64,000 nucleotides of DNA from Cladorhizidae sp. MBARI D1340-BT2 (lineage: Eukaryota; Porifera; Demospongiae; Poecilosclerida; Cladorhizidae): contig JAQNBH010000013.1 of NCBI GenBank assembly GCA_028752905.1, positions 12,827,397 through 12,891,396 on the forward strand. Direction: 5' to 3'. Of this stretch, positions 11,396 through 22,692 are shown piece by piece. The notes beneath the pieces are model-generated. The model had not been told where the DNA came from. It searched no databases and was given only the letters and a program-made list of their open reading frames with translations. Position 1 is the first letter of the stretch. The number at the start of each line of letters is the position of its first letter. Both the position numbers and the translations under genes were made by a program.

Positions 11396-12060
11396 ATAAC
11401 TTTTGAGTCAGCGAAACCTGAGTGGTGCTTCTTCTTGTCACATGACCCAATTTCAACTGGCTGCCAGTTTGGGTGCTCAGATTTTGAGGTCCCTCCACTT
11501 TGGCTGCATGTAACTTTGGTGTATTCACATCATGCACCACTTTTTATTATCAACAGAGAGCACGCAGAGAGAGATCTATGTTTTTAGTTATGTCTAGTTC
11601 ATACAGTGAAATGTGCAGAAAAATGTGCAGAATCTAATGGAGCTGCAAAATTGTAACCACAAAGTTGTGTAGGTTATTGCACGCATTAAATGCACACAAA
11701 ATGGACATGTTTAAAAACGTCACTTTCTAGCTCTAGCGATCACATTCTTATAGCCACTCATACTAGATGCTGGACCGTAGCAATTAAAACATTGGGAGTG
11801 ATTTGACTTTGCATCCCAACCTGCAGTTAAAAATCATGTAGGGCAAAACATATTGAAAGGGCCACATTTTTGTGTGTAAATCATGACCATAGCATAAGCT
11901 CACCATCTGTCTTTTATGTTTCAACATAAAAGTTGGCTGTAAATAATTGTAGTCCTACCTCAGATATGTAGAGTTCAAGATGACTTTGAATTGACTGAGA
12001 ACTAACAGCTAAAACTAATGAACATTTGTAGGTATATGGCAAATCAGGTTAGAGAGACTC
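11396..12060. other. No gene recognised
   Basis: Spacer between the GT tract and the 30-bp minisatellite. No coding or repeat signal could be supported. Confidence 0.5.
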
Positions 12061-12183
12061 TCCTACACTATCACAGAGCCATGGGCAGTCAGATGGTTTG
12101 TAAATCAATCATGTGCAGTGTGCACCAGCATAGAGTCAGTCAGATGGTGGGGAAGTTATTCTTGTGGAGTCTGCATTAGCACT

Positions 12184-14927
12184 GAGCCATGTGCACTCAG
12201 ATAGTGGGACAGTGAATCATGTGCAGTCAGATAGTGGGACAGTGAATCATGTGCACTCAGATAGTGGGGTAGTGAATCATGTGCACTCAGATAGTGGGAC
12301 AGTGAATCATGTGCACTCAGATAGTGGGGTAGTGAATCATGTGCACTCAGATAGTGGGACAGTGAATCATGTGCACTCAGATAGTGGGACAGTGAATCAT
12401 GTGCACTCAGATAGTGGGACAGTGAATCATGTGCACTTAGATAGTGGGACAGTGAATCATGTGCACTCAGATAGTGGGACAGTGAATCATGTGCACTCAG
12501 ATAGTGGGACAGTGAATCATGTGCACTCAGATAGTGGGACAGTGAATCATGTGCACTCAGATAGTGGGACAGTGAATCATGTGCACTCAGATAGTGGGAC
12601 AGTGAATCATGTGCACTCAGATAGTGGGACAGTGAATCATGTGCACTCAGATAGTGGGACAGTGGATCATGTGCACTCAGATAGTGGGACAGTGAATCAT
12701 GTGCACTCAGATAGTGGGACAGTGGATCATGTGCACTCAGATAGTGGGACAGTGAATCATGTGCACTCAGATAGTGGGACAGTGAATCATGTGCACTCAG
12801 ATAGTGGAACAGTGAATCATGTGCACTCTGATAGTGGGACAGTGAATCATGTGCACTCAGATAGTGGGACAGTGAATCATGTGCACTCAGATAGTGGGAC
12901 AGTGAATCATGTGCACTCAGATAGTGGGACAGTGAATCATGTGCACTCAGATAGTGGGACAGTGAATCATGTGCACTCAGATAGTGGGACAGTGAATCAT
13001 GTGCACTCAGATAGTGGGACAGTGAATCATGTGCACTCAGATAGTGGGACAGTGAATCATGTGCACTCAGATAGTGGGACAGTGAATCATGTGCACTCAG
13101 ATAGTGGGACAGTGAATCATGTGCACTCAGATAGTGGGACAGTGAATCATGTGCACTCAGATAGTGGGACAGTAAATCATGTGCACTCAGATAGTGGGAC
13201 AGTGAATCATGTGCACTCAGATAGTGGGACAGTGAATCATGTGCACTCAGATAGTGGGACAGTGAATCATGCGCACTCAGATAGTCGGACAGTGAATCAT
13301 GCGCACTCAGATAGTGGGACAGTGAATCATGTGCACTCAGATAGTGGGACAGTGAATCATGCGCACTCAGATAGTGGGACAGTGAATCATGTGCACTCAG
13401 ATAGTGGGACAGTGAATCATGCGCACTCAGATAGTGGGACAGTGAATCATGTGCACTCAGATAGTGGGACAGTGAATCATGCGCACTCAGATAGTGGGAC
13501 AGTGAATCATGTGCACTCAGATAGTGGGACAGTGAATCATGTGCACTCAGATAGTGGGACAGTGAATCATGTGCACTCAGATAGTGGGACAGTGAATCAT
13601 GTGCACTCAGATAGTGGGACAGTGAATCATGTGCACTCAGATAGTGGGACAGTGAATCATGTGCACTCAGATAGTGGGACAGTGAATCATGTGCACTCAG
13701 ATAGTGGGACAGTGAATCATGTGCACTCAGATAGTGGGACAGTGAATCATGTGCACTCAGATAGTGGGACAGTGAATCATGTGCACTCAGATAGTGGGAC
13801 AGTGAATCATCTGCACTCAGATAGTGGGACAGTGAATCATGTGCACTCAGATAGTGGGACAGTGAATCATGTGCACTCAGATAGTGGGACAGTGAATCAT
13901 GTGCACTCAGATAGTGGGACAGTGAATCATGTGCACTCAGATAGTGGGACAGTGAATCATGTGCACTCAGATAGTGGGACAGTGAATCATGTGCACTCAG
14001 ATAGTGGGACAGTGAATCATGTGCACTCAGATAGTGGGACAGTGAATCATGTGCACTCAGATAGTGGGACAGTGAATCATGTGCACTCTGATAGTGGGAC
14101 AGTGAATCATGTGCACTCAGATAGTGGGACAGTGAATCACGTGCACTCAGATAGTGGGACAGTGAATCATGTGCACTCAGATAGTGGGACAGTGAATCAC
14201 GTGCACTCAGATAGTGGGACAGTGAATCATGTGCACTCAGATAGTGGGACAGTGAATCATGTGCACTCAGATAGTGGGACAGTGAATCATGTGCACTCAG
14301 ATAGTGGGACAGTGAATCATGTGCACTCAGATAGTGGGACAGTGAATCATGTGCACTCAGATAGTGGGACAGTGAATCATGTGCACTCAGATAGTGGGAC
14401 AGTGAATCATGTGCACTCAGATAGTGGGACAGTGAATCATGTGCACTCAGATAGTGGGACAGTGAATCATGTGCACTCAGATAGTGGGACAGTGAATCAT
14501 GTGCACTCAGATAGTGGGACAGTGAATCATGTGCACTCAGATAGTGGGGTAGTGAATCATGTGCACTCAGATAGTGGGGTAGTGAATCATGTGCAATCAG
14601 ATAGTGGGGTAGTGAATCATGTGCACTCAGATAGTGGGACAGTGAATCATGTGCACTCAGATAGTGGGACAGTGAATCATGTGCACTCAGATAGTGGGAC
14701 AGTGAATCATGTGCACTCAGATAGTGGGACAGTGAATCATGTGCACTCAGATAGTGGGACAGTGAATCATGTGCACTCAGATAGTGGGACAGTGAATCAT
14801 GTGCACTCAGATAGTGGGACAGTGAATCATGTGCACTCAGATAGTGGGACAGTGAATTATGTGCACTCAGATAGTGGGACAGTGAATCATGTGCACTCAG
14901 ATATTGGGGTAGTGAATCATGTGCAGT
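12184..14927 (+). repeat. 30-bp minisatellite, ~91 units, with one continuous open frame
   Basis: Highly uniform head-to-tail array of a 30-bp unit (GTGCACTCAGATAGTGGGAC plus AGTGAATCAT). As 30 is a multiple of three, one plus frame stays open, repeating HVHSDSGTVN; the open frame spans 12164-15181. The other two plus frames contain TGA or TAG in every unit, and one minus frame is also open. Degenerate units precede it (12075-12183). Variants (GGGGTAGTG at both ends, GCGCAC, GGATCAT, AATCAC) recur at 60-bp spacing. The flanking part of the frame (14930-15181) is ordinary AT-rich sequence, so I regard this as a satellite that happens to be open, though a repetitive secreted-type protein is not excluded. 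Confidence 0.93.
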
Positions 14928-15289
14928 GTGTGCAGTACACCTTCTATGAGTGCATTCTTAATTTTAATAATGTTTTTTGTTTTTTAAAATTTAAATGCAG
15001 AGGAGTCTGGAGGGGCATTCACCGACCACTCTCCACTTGGACTGGGGCGCCCATAATCATTAAGAGTGTATCTAGTAAATCTGTAAATCTCAACAAATCT
15101 GCCACGAACACCTATAGTATCATAACTTCTATTTCTCCCCCTTCCTTACATAAAATCCCAAAGAGAAAGACTGTAAACTGACATTGGTATGTTTGCACCT
15201 TATAATAGGTCCTAATTTTGCCTCTTTCATAGGCTAAGTTAACTACCTAGATACTTCTACTAATGCAAGGGTAAGACTATTGCTATTTT

Positions 15290-15640
15290 CAAACTATTAC
15301 TATTTCCCTTGGAGTTTAGTTTTGAGTGACTGACAGAGATCGTGAGTTTTAGATGTATAGCGTAAACTGAGCTAGTTTAGTTTTGAGACATACATATTGG
15401 TTTGAGACTAGTGTATGATTATTTAGCACTACATGTATTTATATTGTATTTAATTGACAAAGTATTTAAGCCTACTACAGTTCTTAATTATACTCTTCGT
15501 GAGTGGGAGAGAGCAGGAGAGCTGATTTCGGCTTAGACACAGTTTTGTTGTTTAGGCGTCGCAGGATACTAGACTACTTAGAGATAGTAGAAGTATTTTC
15601 CTGACAGTGGTGGCAGCGGTGGAGGCTTTAGCTATACCAC
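15290..15640 (+). mobile_element. Possible LTR end with primer-binding site
   Basis: A TATA-like GTATTTAAG near 15462, then GC-richer sequence, ending in TTCCTGACA (about 15598-15606) followed by GTGGTGGCAGCGGTGGAG. TGGTGGCAGCGGTGG starts with TGG and would pair with a tRNA ending ...CCACCA, as Ty3/gypsy or BEL primer-binding sites do. No second LTR or gag-pol was found in the window, and the 5' limit of the LTR is not defined. Confidence 0.4.
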
Positions 15641-16610
15641 ATAGAAGAGAATTATTAAAGTTAATATTTTAAATTGACCTGTAAGAAAGAAAGGTAGTCA
15701 CCTAACCACCACAAGTGAGATAACCCTTTAATACACTTTACCATTTAAAATCAATCATTAGAGGGAGTCATAGTATTGAGTGTAGTCTTACCAGGCAATC
15801 CATGTTTGAAACCCTATATTTTTGACCCACTGCCATTATCATAGAGCAAATAATTATTTTGCTGACAAATTCTCCGTCGAAAATTTAGGATAAGATACAT
15901 CATAAATCTTTTCAACCTATCCCAAGAAATCAAACTCTGGATCCTTAGATTTTAGCTTATTCTGAAAGCCTTTTAAAGATTATCACTATGATTGTAACTG
16001 TCAGACGAAATTTAATCAGCTTTTTTATTGCCAACATTTCAAGATTTCGGTCTTCATTACAATAGAAAAGCAACACAATGCATCCACACTGGCTGGCATC
16101 GTGTTTATGATAGAAGGTGGTGGCCATTACTGTTTTTCTTTCATTAATATATATATATTTAGGGGAGGGGAGGAGGGAGGGAGGGAACAGATTTTTGGAC
16201 ACAAGCAGGCTAGTATTACAGCCAGGTCTCTTCACACATACATGAGAAGCCTTCTTCCTCACAGAGAAGAGGAAAGCGGTCTGCTTCAGTGTCAAGTAGT
16301 GCTTCCAAATTCCAGTGACCATGGCTTCCCAAGACAACAACAAGGGAGGGAGTGGCCAAGGATGGGCACGCCTCCAGTCGCCAAGGTGAAGCAGCTATCT
16401 TTCGGGGGTCTTTCTCAGGGAAGTCAAGTGCACCTCATAAGCAAGGGCAAGGTCCATCCACTTTCAAGGGCAAGAAATAAAATGAATGGCCAGAAAATTC
16501 AGAGGAGAATAAAAAATCGTTCTCCCAACACATGGTAAAGGGTCGCACTTGGCGAGTACAGAGAACGTAAATATATGTATATATTGGGAGTGCTACCAAC
16601 TTACCAATAA
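15641..16610. other. No confident gene; Ser/Gly/Lys-rich open stretch on + strand
   Basis: At 16200-16540 the plus strand encodes low-complexity basic sequence in more than one frame (e.g. SASVSSSASKFQ and KQGQGPSTFKGKK). It could be a remnant of a retroelement gag, following the possible LTR, but no diagnostic motif (zinc knuckle, protease) is visible. An AT microsatellite lies near 16150. Confidence 0.35.
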
Positions 16611-17127
16611 CTCCACTCCTTCTAAACCCTGGCACCATGCTTGCTTAGTTGCTGTTAGCAAGAGGTAACTCCACTTCTTCTTCTAAACCCTGGCACCATG
16701 CTTGCTTAGTTGCTGTTAGCAAGAGGTAACTCCACTTCTTCTTCTAAACCCTGGCACCATGCTTGCTTAGTTGTTGTTAGCAAGAGGTAACTCCACTTCT
16801 TCTTCTAAACCCTGGCACCATGCTTACTTAGTTGCTGTCAGCAAGAGGTAACTCTACTTCTTCTTCTAAACCCTGGCACCATGCTTACTTAGTTGCTGTC
16901 AGCAAGAGGTAACTCCACTTCTTCTTCTAAACCCTGGCACCATGCTTGCTTAGTTGCTGTTAGCAAGAGGTAACTCCACTTCTTCTTCTAAACCCTGGCA
17001 CCATGCTTGCTTAGTTGCTGTTAGCAAGAGGTAACTCCACTTCTTCTTCTAAACCCTGGCACCATGATTGCTTAGTTGTTGTTAGCAAGAGGTAACTCCA
17101 CTTCTTCTTCTAAACCCTGGCACCATG
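16611..17127. repeat. 61-bp tandem repeat, ~8.5 units
   Basis: Each unit contains CTTCTAAACCCTGGCACCAT, GCTTGCTTAGTTGCTGTTAG and CAAGAGGTAACTCCACTT. Units are about 95% identical with a few transitions (GCTTACTTAG, GCTGTCAG). CAAGAGGTAACT recreates a splice-donor-like AG|GTAACT in each unit on the plus strand. Confidence 0.93.
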
Positions 17128-17156
17128 ATAAACGGAAGCACAGGAAGGAACATGAG

Positions 17157-19820
17157 TACATACAGGCAATCAGGGGGCTGAAACTACATACAAGCAATCA
17201 GGGGGATGAAACTACATGCAGGCAATCAGGGGGATGAAACTACATACAGGCAATCAGGGGGATGAAACTACATACAGGCAATCAGGGGGATGAAACTATA
17301 TGCAGGCAATCAGGGGGATGAAACTACATACAGGAAATCAGGGGGATGAAACTACATGCAGGCAATCAGGGGGATGAAACTACATACAGGCAATCAGAGG
17401 GATGAAACTACATACAGGCAATCAGGGGGATGAAACTACATGCAATCAGGGGGCTGAAACTACATACAGGTATTCAGGGGGATGAAACTACATGCAATCA
17501 GGGGGCTGAAACTACATACAGGTATTCAGAGGGTGAAACTACATACAGGCATTCAGGGGGATGAAACTACATGCAATCAGGGGGCTGAAACTACATACAG
17601 GTATTCAGGGGGATGAAACTACATGCAGGCAATCAGGGGATGAAACTACATACAGACAATCAGGGGGATGAAACTACATACAGGCAATCAGGGGGATGAA
17701 ACTACATGCAGGCAATCAGGGGGATGAAACTACATACAGGCAATCAGGGGGATGAAACTACATACAGGCATTCAGGGGGATGAAACTACATACAGGCAAT
17801 CAGGGGGATCAAACTACATACAGGCATTCAGGGGGATGAAACTACATGCAGGCATTCAGGGGGATGGACCTACATATAGGCAATCAGGTACAGGTATTCA
17901 GGGGGATGAAACTACATACAGGTATTCAGGGGGATGAAACTACATACAGGCAATCAGGGGGATGAAACTACATACAGGCAATCAGGGGGCTGAAACTACA
18001 TACAGGTATTCAGGGGGATGAAACTACATACAGGAATCAGGGGATGAAACTACATACAGGCAATCAGGGGGATGAAACTACATGCAGGCAATCAGGGGGA
18101 TGAAATTACATGCAGGCAACCAGGGGGATGAAACTACATACAGGCATTCAGGGGGATGAAACTACATACAGGCAATCGGGGGAATGAAACTACATGCAGG
18201 CAATCAGGGGGATGAAACTACATAAAGGCAATCAGGGGGATGAAACTACATACAGGCAATCAGGGGGGCTGAAACTACATGCAGGCAATCAGGGGGATGA
18301 AACTATATACAGGCAATCAGGGGGGTGAAACCACATGCAGGCAATCAGGGGGATGAAACTACATACAGGCATTCAGCGGGATGAAATTACATACAGGCAA
18401 TCAGGGGGATGAAACTACATACAGGCAATCAGGGGGATGAAACTACATACAGGCATTCAGGGGGATGAAACTACATACAGGCAATCGGGGGAATGAAACT
18501 ACATGCAGGCAATCAGGGGGATGAAACTACATAAAGGCAATCAGGGGGATGAAACTACATACAGGCAATCAGGGGGGCTGAAACTACATGCAGGCAATCA
18601 GGGGGATGAAACTATATACAGGCAATCAGGGGGGTGAAACCACATGCAGGCAATCAGGGGGATGAAACTACATACAGGCATTCAGCGGGATGAAATTACA
18701 TACAGGCAATCAGGGGGATGAAACTACATACAGGCAATCAGGGGGATGAAACAACATGCAGGCAATCAGGGGGATGAAACTACATGCAGGCAATCAGGGG
18801 GATGAAACTACATGCAGGCAATCAGGGGGATGAAACTACATACAGGCAATCAGGGGGATGAAACTACATACAGGCATTCAGGGGGATGAAACTACATGCA
18901 GGCAATCAGGGGGATGAAACTACATACAGGCAATCAGGGGGATGAAACTACATACAGGCAATCAGGGGGATGAAATTACATACAGGCAATCAGGGGGATG
19001 AAACTACATGCCGGCAATCAGGGGGATGAAACTACATGCAGGCAATCAGGGGGATGAAACTACATACAGGCAATCAGGGGGATGAAACTACATACAGGCA
19101 ATCAGGGGGATGAAACTACATACAGGCATTCAGGGGGATGAAACTACATACAGGTATTCAGGGGGATGAAACTACATACAGGCAATCAGGGGGATGAAAC
19201 TACATACAGGCAATCAGGGGGCTGAAACTACATACAGGTATTCAGGGGGATGAAACTACACTACATACAGGCAATCAGGGGATGAAACTACATACAGGCA
19301 ATCAGGGGGATGAAACTACAGGCAATCAGGGGGCTGAAACTACATACAGGTATTCAGGGGGATGAAACTACATGCAGGCAATCAGGGGGATGAAACTACA
19401 TGCAGGCAATCAGGGGGATGAAACTACATACAGGCAATCAGGGGGATGAAACTACAGGCAATCAGGGGGCTGAAACTACATACAGGTATTCAGGGGGATG
19501 AAACTACATGCAGGAAATCAGGGGATGAAATTACATGCAGGCAATCAGGGGGATGAAACTACATACAGGCAATCAGGGGGATGAAACTACATACAGGCAA
19601 TCAGGGGGATGAAACTACATGCAGGCAATCAGGGGGATGAAACTACATGCAGGCAATCAGGGGGATGAAACTACATACAGGCAATCAGGGGGATGAAACT
19701 ACATACAGGCAATCAGTGGGATGAAACTACATACAGGCAATCAGGGGGATGAAACTACATATATACATGCAATCAGGGGATGAAACTTCATGCAAGCAGG
19801 CAATTAGGGTGATGAAAAGT
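17157..19820. repeat. 28-bp minisatellite, ~94 units, with 309-bp higher-order duplication
   Basis: Unit built from GGCAATCAGGGGGATGAAAC and TACATACA. Variants (TTCAGG, ATGCAGG, GGCTGAAAC, 27- and 29-bp units) are interspersed. A block of 11 units at about 18131-18439 is repeated at 18440-18748 with the same rare variants (GCAATCGGGGGAATG, CATAAAGG, ATTCAGCGGG), which shows a recent segmental duplication inside the array. Confidence 0.93.
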
Positions 19821-20217
19821 AGGAGTCTATGGGTAGCAGGGATGAGCAATGCAGCAATTTCAACAGCAGAGTTGTTTTGTGATAGAGAAGAACTCTGAGG
19901 GCACAACTGAGCAGAGAGAAGGATAAATTACCAGCACGTATGCACTATGTGTTACTTCCTTGAAGCTGTTGGAAATACTGCACAGAGGAGACCAATAGAA
20001 GACTGGAGATCGGAATCAAAGAACATCAAGAATTTAGGACAATATGCTGGCATAATTTTTAGAATAATAGGTACCTCTGAGAATTAGAGAATAATAGGTT
20101 AGTGAAGGATTCAGCACACACACACATAATTATTAGCATAATTATGTGAACTTTGAGTCCACTGGCTATTTGTATACATTAACATAACCACATGATTTAT
20201 GGTGTTAAATCTAACAT
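19821..20217. other. Spacer; possible 5' part of the outer hAT element
   Basis: No gene. AGAATAATAGG motifs at 20060-20100 and GCATAATTAT near 20138 recur at 26430-26510, on the other side of the split hAT, and may be subterminal sequence of that element. No clean terminal inverted repeat was identified. Confidence 0.35.
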
Positions 20218-20235
20218 CATGAGTCATGACTCATG
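20218..20235. promoter_or_regulatory. 18-bp perfect palindrome with overlapping TGAGTCA sites
   Basis: CATGAGTCATGACTCATG is its own reverse complement. It contains TGAGTCA and TGACTCA, the bZIP (AP-1 type) consensus, and lies 118 bp upstream of the first open frame of the outer hAT. A second imperfect palindrome (TCATGTGATATGACATG) follows at 20251-20267. A promoter role is inferred from sequence and position only. Confidence 0.35.
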
Positions 20236-20353
20236 AGGGCCAAGGGTCATGTCATGTGATATGACATGTGAGTTATGACATGCCACATGTAGTGTTGAAG
20301 AATGTTCTAGAACACTTCTACACTACAATTGATTTTAGGTTTGCTAGAAAACT

Positions 20354-21194
20354 ATGTCTGTGCCTGAGGCAAGTGCAAGTGTGATTATTCTGCCTAGCAA
20401 TTCAGATAGTGAGCTTGAGGATTATGAAGAATCTAGTGAGGATTTTGATTCTGATGAACACATTGAGGCATGTACTTCAAAGCCTACTACAGCTGAATCT
20501 CTCCTCAGCAAGCTCAAAGCACCACCACCTAGTGAGCTCAGACGTAAAATAAAATCGTTTCAAACCCACCTCTCCAACTGGAAAACGTAGCAGCAGAGGA
20601 GCAACAAATGCTGAGCCCAATAATATTAAACCATACCAGCGTGCAAAGAAATTTTTCTAAAGGTGAATGCCAATAAAAAATTATTCTGTGATGCTTGTAG
20701 AGAAGAATTGAGCCTAAAGCTCAGTAGCATCAGTAATGATGTTCGTTCTGCTAAACATGTAAAAGGAAAAGTGAAGTTGAAAAAGAGAGATGCAAGAGAG
20801 ATGAACATAGCTGATGCCTTAAGGAAGCATAGTGAAGAAGTTCATTTAAAGGGAGACCTTACCTGACAATCAAAAGGTATTTCGTGGTGGTCAAATGTTT
20901 TCTTTGAGCTGGAATATTCCCTTGAATAAATTAGACTGCTTCAGAGATTTGCTGGAGGAACGTTTATGCCATCAAAGTTTTGTATCTGATTAATTCCTTT
21001 CTTTTTCAAGCAGGAACAGTCCCTTATCAAGGAAGAAATCAGTGGTAAGCCAGTATCGGTATGCCAGTATCGGTAATTTTTTATGGTACTACTCGGTTAG
21101 GAGAGGTACTTGCTATAGTTTTACGCTTTGCCGATGATACCTTCATGATACAACAGTGACTTGTCAGTATCCAATTATTAGCAAAGTCTTTGGA
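20354..21194 (+). pseudogene. N-terminal part of an hAT transposase interrupted at 21.19 kb
   Basis: Acidic N terminus (20354-20590), then FCDACREELSLKLSSI (20690-20740), a zinc-finger-like Cys-x2-Cys start, SAKHVKGKVKLKKRDAR, ADALRKHSEEVHLKG (20810-20855), and in shifting frames KQEQSLIKEEISGKPVSV (21010-21058) and IQLLAKSL (21165-21190). These are consecutive blocks of a transposase family abundant in sponges and cnidarians. The sequence stops at 21190 and continues at about 25230 with MHDGA, so 4 kb of other elements split it. Frameshifts and stops (20590, 20866, 21050-21100) show it was already decaying or has decayed since. Confidence 0.8.
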
Positions 21195-22692
21195 AGTGGC
21201 TTGACCATCAACAAATTCGTGCGCGTTTTTTTATTTCACGCATGCGGGGGCGGGAAATACAAAAAAGGCAGGAGAACAGGAGAAGCGCAACACTGAGGTC
21301 TATTGCTCCTGTTGCATTTGGAACAACAGAAGAGGTTATAGGCTACCTCAACAGCAATGGTCTACTAGCTCTTTCTTTTTCATGTTCCAGGTAAGAAGGG
21401 GTACCTAGGCATCACATAATTATTATACTATGTTATACCCGTGTATAGGTGTAGTTGTTCAATGGCGCTAAGAAAGCAAAACTTTGGCATGCCCAAGTTG
21501 TAAATCCCTGAAATCAATTAGGCATGGGATTTTTTTCTCAAAATCTCACCTGGTACTTCAGACATGGCTACTATTAATATATTGGTGTGTGAGGCAGTAC
21601 CCTGTATTAGATGCAGCAGATGAGTGGGACTGCAACAAGAAAACGGCAATTAATGTGTATATACCAGTGGCTTAGGGAAGTGTGCTCTCCAGTACTATGT
21701 CGGAACCAGATTGTGCTTGGTGGTGTTGGATCTGTTATTCAAATAGACGAGTCACAGTTCACACACAAACCGAAGGTATCACTGTAACATTGATATACTT
21801 ATTGACTGTTTAGCATCATATAGGCCGCCCACCTATTAAGTATTTGGATTAGTTGACACAGACCATACGCCTGCTCTTGGTACACTTGATAAACGTATTG
21901 TGCCTATTTCAAAGATTTTAATTCAATTAATTAGGTTACATGCAAGTTGTGGACCAGAGAGACGCAGCCACCTTGCTACCGATCATTCAGGTGCATGTTG
22001 CACCTGGATCAATAATCCATTCAGACCAGTGGGCAGCTTATAGGCAGGTGGCTACTCTGTCTGGGATTGTGGCACATGAGACAGTGAATCATTCGATTGA
22101 ATTTGTAAATCAGAGTAGTATGGGTGTGCACACCCAACATATTGAGTCCTATTGGAACAGGGTATGGTTTAATTTTTTTTTTAACAACACAATTATTGTA
22201 TTGTGCAGGTGAAGGTGAAGCTCAAGCAGATGAAATGAGTTCATCGCCACCAGCTCCCATCCTACCTAGATGAATTTATGTGGCGTGAGTGAAATGGAAC
22301 AATTGTGGCTTTCACTTATAATAACATATTAGCAGAAATTAAAACCCGATACCCTGTTTGATTGTAAATTATTCTGAAATTTGGATTAGACTTTCATTAA
22401 TAGTTAATTGTTAGTTAGTTAGTTTGTAATAATAATAAATTACTTTCATTGTATTATTAATGATATTTCATGAAGTTTGGATTGTGAATTATTCTGAAAT
22501 TTGGATTTGGATGATATTTCATGATGTGAACTATTCTGAAATTTGGATTTGGATGATATTTCATGAAATTTGGATTGTGAATTATTCTGATTTGGATGAG
22601 ATTTCCGTACTTTTGTTTCCCGCGTGAACCCCCAAAACGCGCGTGCGTGAAATTAAAAAACATGCACGAATTTCTTGATGGCTGGAGTCGTA
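21195..22692 (+). mobile_element. Merlin DNA transposon
   Basis: Ends carry inverted repeats of more than 40 bp: CCATCAACAAATTCGTGCGC with T-run and TTTCACGCATGCGGGGGCGG on the left (from 21205), and the complement on the right (CGCGCGTGCGTGAAATTAAA, then GCACGAATTTCTTGATGG, ending near 22682). The interior encodes a Merlin (IS1016-like) transposase. The exact outer base and target duplication are unclear: AAGTGGCTT occurs just outside the left end and, inverted, just outside the right end. The element lies at the junction between the split hAT and a ZMYM1-like hAT. Confidence 0.85.
21270..22292 (+). pseudogene. Merlin transposase, five exons, DDE triad still readable
   Basis: Exon 1 ends ...IAPVAFGTTEEVIGYLNSNG...SCSR at 21390 with donor GTAAGA. 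Exon 2 (about 21448-21775) carries the Cys cluster, CPSCKSLKSIRHGIFFSKSH and, after a frameshift near 21655, QWLREVCSPVL and IQIDESQF (first Asp). Exon 3 (21814-21879) reads HHIGRPP and FGLVDTDHTPALG. Exon 4 (21935-22161) reads YMQVVDQRDAATLLPIIQ, IIHSDQWAAY (second Asp) and TQHIESYWNR (Glu). Exon 5 (22209-22292) ends SYLDEFMWRE. All introns are GT-AG and phases fit. The enzyme would cut at the element ends, but one frameshift (21655) and stops in exons 3 and 5 break it. Confidence 0.85.

Noticed and set aside
10513..11587. Several overlapping open frames of 120-160 codons on both strands (His/Thr- or Cys/Val-rich)
   Set aside because: They are translations of a GT/CA-rich low-complexity tract; open frames appear in all phases and carry no domain.
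12164..14927. CRISPR-like array
   Set aside because: Units are contiguous with no unique spacers, and the surroundings are animal-type DNA; it is a minisatellite. The same applies to the 28-, 29- and 61-bp arrays.
16101..16538. 145-codon plus-strand frame as a gene
   Set aside because: Overlaps a minus-strand frame of similar length, is low complexity, and has no recognisable motif; a gag remnant is only a guess.
17752..17937. Open frame within the 28-bp minisatellite
   Set aside because: 28 is not a multiple of three; this frame exists only where units of other lengths happen to keep phase for a short distance.
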